NCBI GenBank assembly: GCA_900708905.1
Contig: CAADRB010000007.1
Coordinates: 1,031,001 to 1,095,000 of the forward strand
Length of the DNA stretch: 64,000 nucleotides
Direction of reading: 5' to 3'
Origin: Hymenolepis diminuta
Lineage: Eukaryota; Platyhelminthes; Cestoda; Cyclophyllidea; Hymenolepididae
The notes under the pieces were generated by a model. That model made no database searches. It saw only the letters and a list, made by a program, of their open reading frames with translations, and was not told the origin of the DNA. A program made the position numbers and the translations under genes. Below are positions 59,599-64,000 of this stretch, in pieces; position 1 is the first letter of the stretch; every line of letters begins with the position of its first letter.

Positions 59599-62406
59599 TC
59601 ATGACCACGTAGAAGAACGTGTGAGCCGAATTATGCTAGACGGAACTGACTCGACGAAATGTCGTAATAACTCCTTTCGTATTTTGAGGACAAAGGTGCA
59701 TAAATCAGTGTCTGTTTCAATGCCTGCTATAGCTTCAAAGAGAGAATGGGGAAAAGTAATGACGTAATTTTCGATAAACTGCATAATCAGAACATTTAAA
59801 ATTTTTCTTATCCCGATATTAATAGTGAATCCGTTAATTGTCGAAGGTCATTCAAGTTAGAAACCGCACATTTGACACGAAAGATTCCAGCATGATAGTT
59901 CCTTATCTGTGCTCTGAAAGAACCATACTAACATATAATAAATCATTCCCTTTTAAACCTGAGATCACTCTTCTGTTTGAAAATATTAATTGATAATTAC
60001 AAGAGATTCAAACACAAGTCATTCAATTAATCAACTGTGGAAAAAAAACGAAACACAGCTATAAAACACGTCTACCACTTAAAGAAAAAATTATACAAAT
60101 TAATGTCATCAATGATATTCAATTTTCCATTTTATAGTAATATATTAAAAATATTGAAAGTGGCTCTTAATTTATTTCTACATGGGAGACTTTGCCAGAA
60201 CTCAAATATTATAAAAAATTCTTTCTCCGAAGTAATTTAGAGTTGGATTTTATGCAGAAGAAAATTCAAAAGGGGGACATTTGTTTGATTTTTATAAGAA
60301 AAGAACAAAAATGTCAGAAAAAGCTTATAAAGCAGTGCCAGAAACATGTTAGATAAGTTGAATGAAATTTTTTAAACTGATTTAACTGTTCTTTCTAGCT
60401 TGGTATCAAATTTATACGACAGTTTCCTCATGAAAAATAAAATTACGATAGAACCAATCCACATTTTACCATTATCAATGTAATAAAAAGAAAATAATAT
60501 CATATAAATAACCTAAATTAAACAATCAATTAAATATATGGTAAAGCAAAAGAATTCAGAATTGCTGTGATAGGTGGAGGAATCGATAACTACAACTCGG
60601 GGGTGAAAGAGAACATGATAAGAGAACAAAGTAGTAGTGACTAAAAGGTTACATTAAAATTGGATACACATATGTGCAGATGGAATAGGAAATATATATA
60701 TCACCTCAAGAAGTCTATGAAAATTAAGCACCAACTGATGGAATATGACGTAGTTCATCGAAATCACTTGTTCTTAACTTCGTACGTCATTTCCGTTTTG
60801 AAAAAAACGGTAGTAATAATAATATGTATTATTAATATTGTTTGAAATAATTAAAAATCTAAGCTTGCACCAACCAGCACCTATAAAAATGGAATAAACG
60901 CCACAACAAAACCTTTAAACTTCACCCATTATTTTCTTCTAGACAATTAAAGAATTTGGAACCGGTTTGTGGAATGCATGATTGTGTAAAAAGAAGTAAA
61001 GAAAACAGTTCTTCGTTCATATAAACCGACATGCAGTGTAAAATTTATTCAAAAGAGATCTGAAAAGGGCATTCCAATCGACCCAAATACGCTTACACAT
61101 CTCCAACCCCTAGAGATACCGACAAGAGTTCCAAAGAAATTTTTAACTTTTAGGAACAAAATCTCAGAATCTAAATTTCTCCCGTCTCTAACAGATACGA
61201 TATTCCTTCTTTTGCCAATAATAACAGTAATTGTTTAATTTACGTAATGGTTTAATTTTAGTTATTTTTAAGCTTCTTTTTCAAAGTTGATCAGATGTAA
61301 ATAGGGCGTAACCATCAAATATAATTTCAAAGTAAAGATTTTACATCCAGTTACACAAAACAAATTTACCAGTGTTGGTTAGATTGCACTTGAGTGGCAT
61401 TTTCAAATATTCAATCCCAAATACTGTATTAATTAATCAGAATTTAATTGTTTACAAGAAACGTTTATTAAAAACCTGCATATTGTGATAAATTCTTCTT
61501 TGAAATAATCCAGATTCCCGTTCTAACAAGCAGAACAAAATTCGAAGTTCACACACGTCTATAAATCAGCACAGCAGGTTTGAAAATGACGCCAAACAGA
61601 TGTTAGAAAAACATGGATGAGGTTTAAAAAGAATTTTGACTATTCTTCACAATTAACAACGGATTATTTAACGTTACTGTTTGCCAATTTATTGTACATT
61701 GTGTATTCAAAATATTCTTTTTATAAAATTTGACAAAATTACAAAATAGCTGTATAACAAAAGACGTAATAAATGTATTTTAACTTAAAATCAGGAGACT
61801 GATGATTGGAAGCAGAAGCAAATACTTCCAGAAAATTTTTGCCAACTGAATTCGTTCCTCAGACATTATTTCGTTCGATAGCTGATTCTCCATGCACATT
61901 TTTGGGAATAACGCTTCTTCATTACTACAATTGCAGCTAACTAAGTAGATAATCAACCCCACACATTAAAACTAATTACAGGCCGTTATAATTTACTAAT
62001 AATTTGGTTATTTAATTAACAGGTCTTCTACGTACTCCCTACTGGTTCTAGGCAATTAGAGCCATTAATGAGCACCTAGTAACATTGCTGTAAAGCCTAG
62101 ATTCTATTAACGGCTACGTGAAGTTGTACAAAATACTTTTCAGAATATTACAATTGAATGAAGATCCCTTAGTAAAAACATAGTTAGTAATAAACAAAAG
62201 AAGGCAAATCAATAAACAAACTAAGCGATACAGAATTAAACAAATTTACAGAAGGTAAATAAAGCACCGGGGTTTCAATTTGTCATCCATAAAAACGAGG
62301 TAAATATGTCTGATATATTCATAAATTAACTCTTTTTGAGAAATGAATTCAACCTAACCTGAATAAATCTGACGGCTAACACTAGCAATGAAGGAATTTC
62401 CGACAT
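59599..62406 (-). CDS. Candidate two-exon gene for a 75-aa protein of unknown function
   Basis: Exon 1 (62359-62406) is an ATG with 16 codons, MSEIPSLLVLAVRFIQ, ending at CAG|GTTAGG. Exon 2 (59599-59778) follows a good acceptor (tctgattatgcag) and reads 59 codons in the same phase before TGA. It includes FPHSLFEAIAGIETDTDL and VLKIRKELLRHFVES. An AATAAA follows the stop by 11 bp on the same strand. The product would be a small hydrophobic-start, helical protein. I do not recognise a family. The intron is 2.6 kb. Splice ends, phase and polyadenylation signal all agree, but each is individually weak in AT-rich DNA. Exon 1 could instead belong to the upstream part of the minus-strand gene that ends at 45.5 kb. 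Confidence 0.38.
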
Positions 62407-64000
62407 ATTTTCTCCACTTCGAGCTGAGTAAGAATGAATCCCAAGCTCAATAGAGCAAGCTTCTTTTCTCTTCCCAAACTTTGTAGAATAAAGCTATGAA
62501 AACGCTTATTCGATTGGTCATAGGATAATAACTCTTTAAGCAGACGATAATAATGGATTAGAAAGCATTTGGAGAATATTTTAAGTTAATTTAGTTATTC
62601 AGACAGTAAAAAGTGATGAAAATAAACATCGCTTAACAAGATGGCGCCATAGACGGCTCCTTAATGCAACTTCTATTTATTTCCTAAGTATTAACGTTAT
62701 CCTCGTTTTCAAAGCTTTGCCGGAGTCGATGTCACCTTCTAAACACATAATAAGACAAAATGTTTGTTGTATACACTAACAAGATGCTATTTTGCCACCA
62801 CCTTAGCTTAAACACTATCCAAGAACAGATGCCATCACAGAATAAATTATAAATATCTATTAAGGAATAAAACTGAATAGAAAACTAAAGAATAAAGAGC
62901 TTAATAAAATATGTTGAATTTGTTTAATAGGATAACATGAACAAGGCTTGACTCTAGAAACCGAATTCCAGTTGGTTTATAGCGAAGTGGATATTAAATC
63001 GATAGAATAGAAATGATGGAATAGTTTTAACCGTTAGGAAATCGATACAAACACAAGCGCACCTGCATTTAATATAAACGCATCTACGCAATTGATCGAT
63101 GATAGAAAATCGATAATGGACAGTATCCAGAATTCACACAACTATACCCCGCAAAAATCAATATTTCGAAACATGTTAACTTTTTTTTCCTTATTTCAGA
63201 CAGTTTTCGTCCTATAGCCTCAGACGCTATACCATAAGAAATCGGTCCAAGACCCCAGCGTTAAATAAATGAACCAGGAAATAAACCATGTACAATTCAA
63301 TAAAGCCAGCATCAATTAAAAGTGGAGGATATGGCAGGATTGACATTTAATGCATGGCTTAATTTATGAGTTTCTTAGGATAAAAGAAGGGCCATAGGGA
63401 TTTAAGTAAGAAATTTATCTTCTAAAATTGTGATAGAAATTGGATTCACATTTGTCAATCAAAGATTATAATGAAATGGGGTGGGGAAGTTATACCGTCC
63501 CTATCAAGGTATCGATTTAGTACATTTTCGAAAGTCAGCGGATGTTATTTGCAGCGTAAATATTTCAATAGGATGCATAAACGAATACTTGAAGCGGTGC
63601 AGCACCCTGCCCCAAAGTCTTCAAAGCTAAGTCTTAGCCGACTTAAATATCTCAATTCAATAGAGCATCAAGGTCAGTAAGGCAAAAATTGTTACATTTC
63701 AGGATAGAAATATTAAGGTTTCACTATCCCCACGTTCCGATGAATGTAATAATGACAACATACAAATTTGTCTTTCTTAATAGAATCATTGATACAAATT
63801 TTTGCAAACCATATTTATCACATAAACAGAATAGAAATTCTTTTGACCATAAATGGAAATTTCATTTGATAAATACCTTAATATATCTCCACAAAACAGA
63901 CGAAACTGTTTACAGGGCGTCAATGGGAACTAGTTCAGATTGACCCAGATTCAGAATAAAATTCAAAAAATTTGCAACATATTTCCGCCCAAATAAAATT
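62407..64000. other. Right end of the window
   Basis: AT-rich DNA with the R4 repeat at 63.0 kb. A 69-codon plus-strand ORF at 63471-63680 (MKWGGEVIPSLSRY at its start) has no recognised family and no convincing splice or polyadenylation context. Confidence 0.5.
63000..63120 (+). repeat. Dispersed repeat family R4, copy 2
   Basis: It matches 13800-13930 through ccgttaggaaatcgat, gcacctgcatttaatata and gaaaatcgat in the same order. It lies in the gene-poor right end of the window. Confidence 0.55.

Noticed and set aside
61780..61962. Minus-strand 60-codon ORF ending in a hydrophobic segment, briefly considered as a PEN-2-like start
   Set aside because: Similarity to the gamma-secretase subunit start is slight, no further exon with the conserved parts was found, and the start codon is not ATG.

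Overview
The window is AT-rich eukaryotic nuclear DNA with GT/AG introns, AATAAA signals and no operons. It has about six animal protein-coding genes among old repeats. Several introns are only 33-42 bp, and they sit beside introns of several kb in other genes. That mix, with about one gene per 10 kb, suits an invertebrate such as a parasitic flatworm. The organism is inferred; no species-diagnostic gene was recognised.

Layout. About 2.5-20.8 kb (+) holds the 3' two thirds of a MADD/Rab3-GEP homologue. Its C-terminal exon chain from 10.4 kb is secure in phase, and its exons before 8.5 kb are less certain. At 23.0-23.9 kb (-) is a complete SDF2/SDF2L1-like MIR-domain ER protein ending in HEEL. 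From 24 to 38 kb there is mostly repeat-bearing intergenic DNA with a decayed mariner copy and one assembly gap. At 38.3-38.9 kb (-) is a complete Rab GTPase closest to Rab10. At 41.4-44.9 kb (+) is an SRA1-like protein starting with a 19-nt coding exon. At 45.5-57.3 kb (-), convergent with it, is the 3' part of a large gene. I read that gene tentatively as a bridge-like lipid-transfer protein of the UHRF1BP1/SHIP164 (BLTP3) type. At 59.6-62.4 kb (-) is a candidate two-exon gene for a 75-residue protein.

The genes are not an operon, although several share membrane-traffic themes: a Rab exchange factor, a Rab, an ER chaperone component and a possible lipid-transfer protein. That is noted as context only, not as a functional cluster.

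The repeat content is the least routine part. A tRNA-like SINE family has at least five copies on both strands, and its 3' tail forms a hairpin whose arms covary between copies. There are two broken mariner transposase copies, one flanked by a 132-bp tandem duplication. At least four further dispersed repeat families have two or three copies each. Nothing in the window is a prokaryotic-style or clearly novel gene system.
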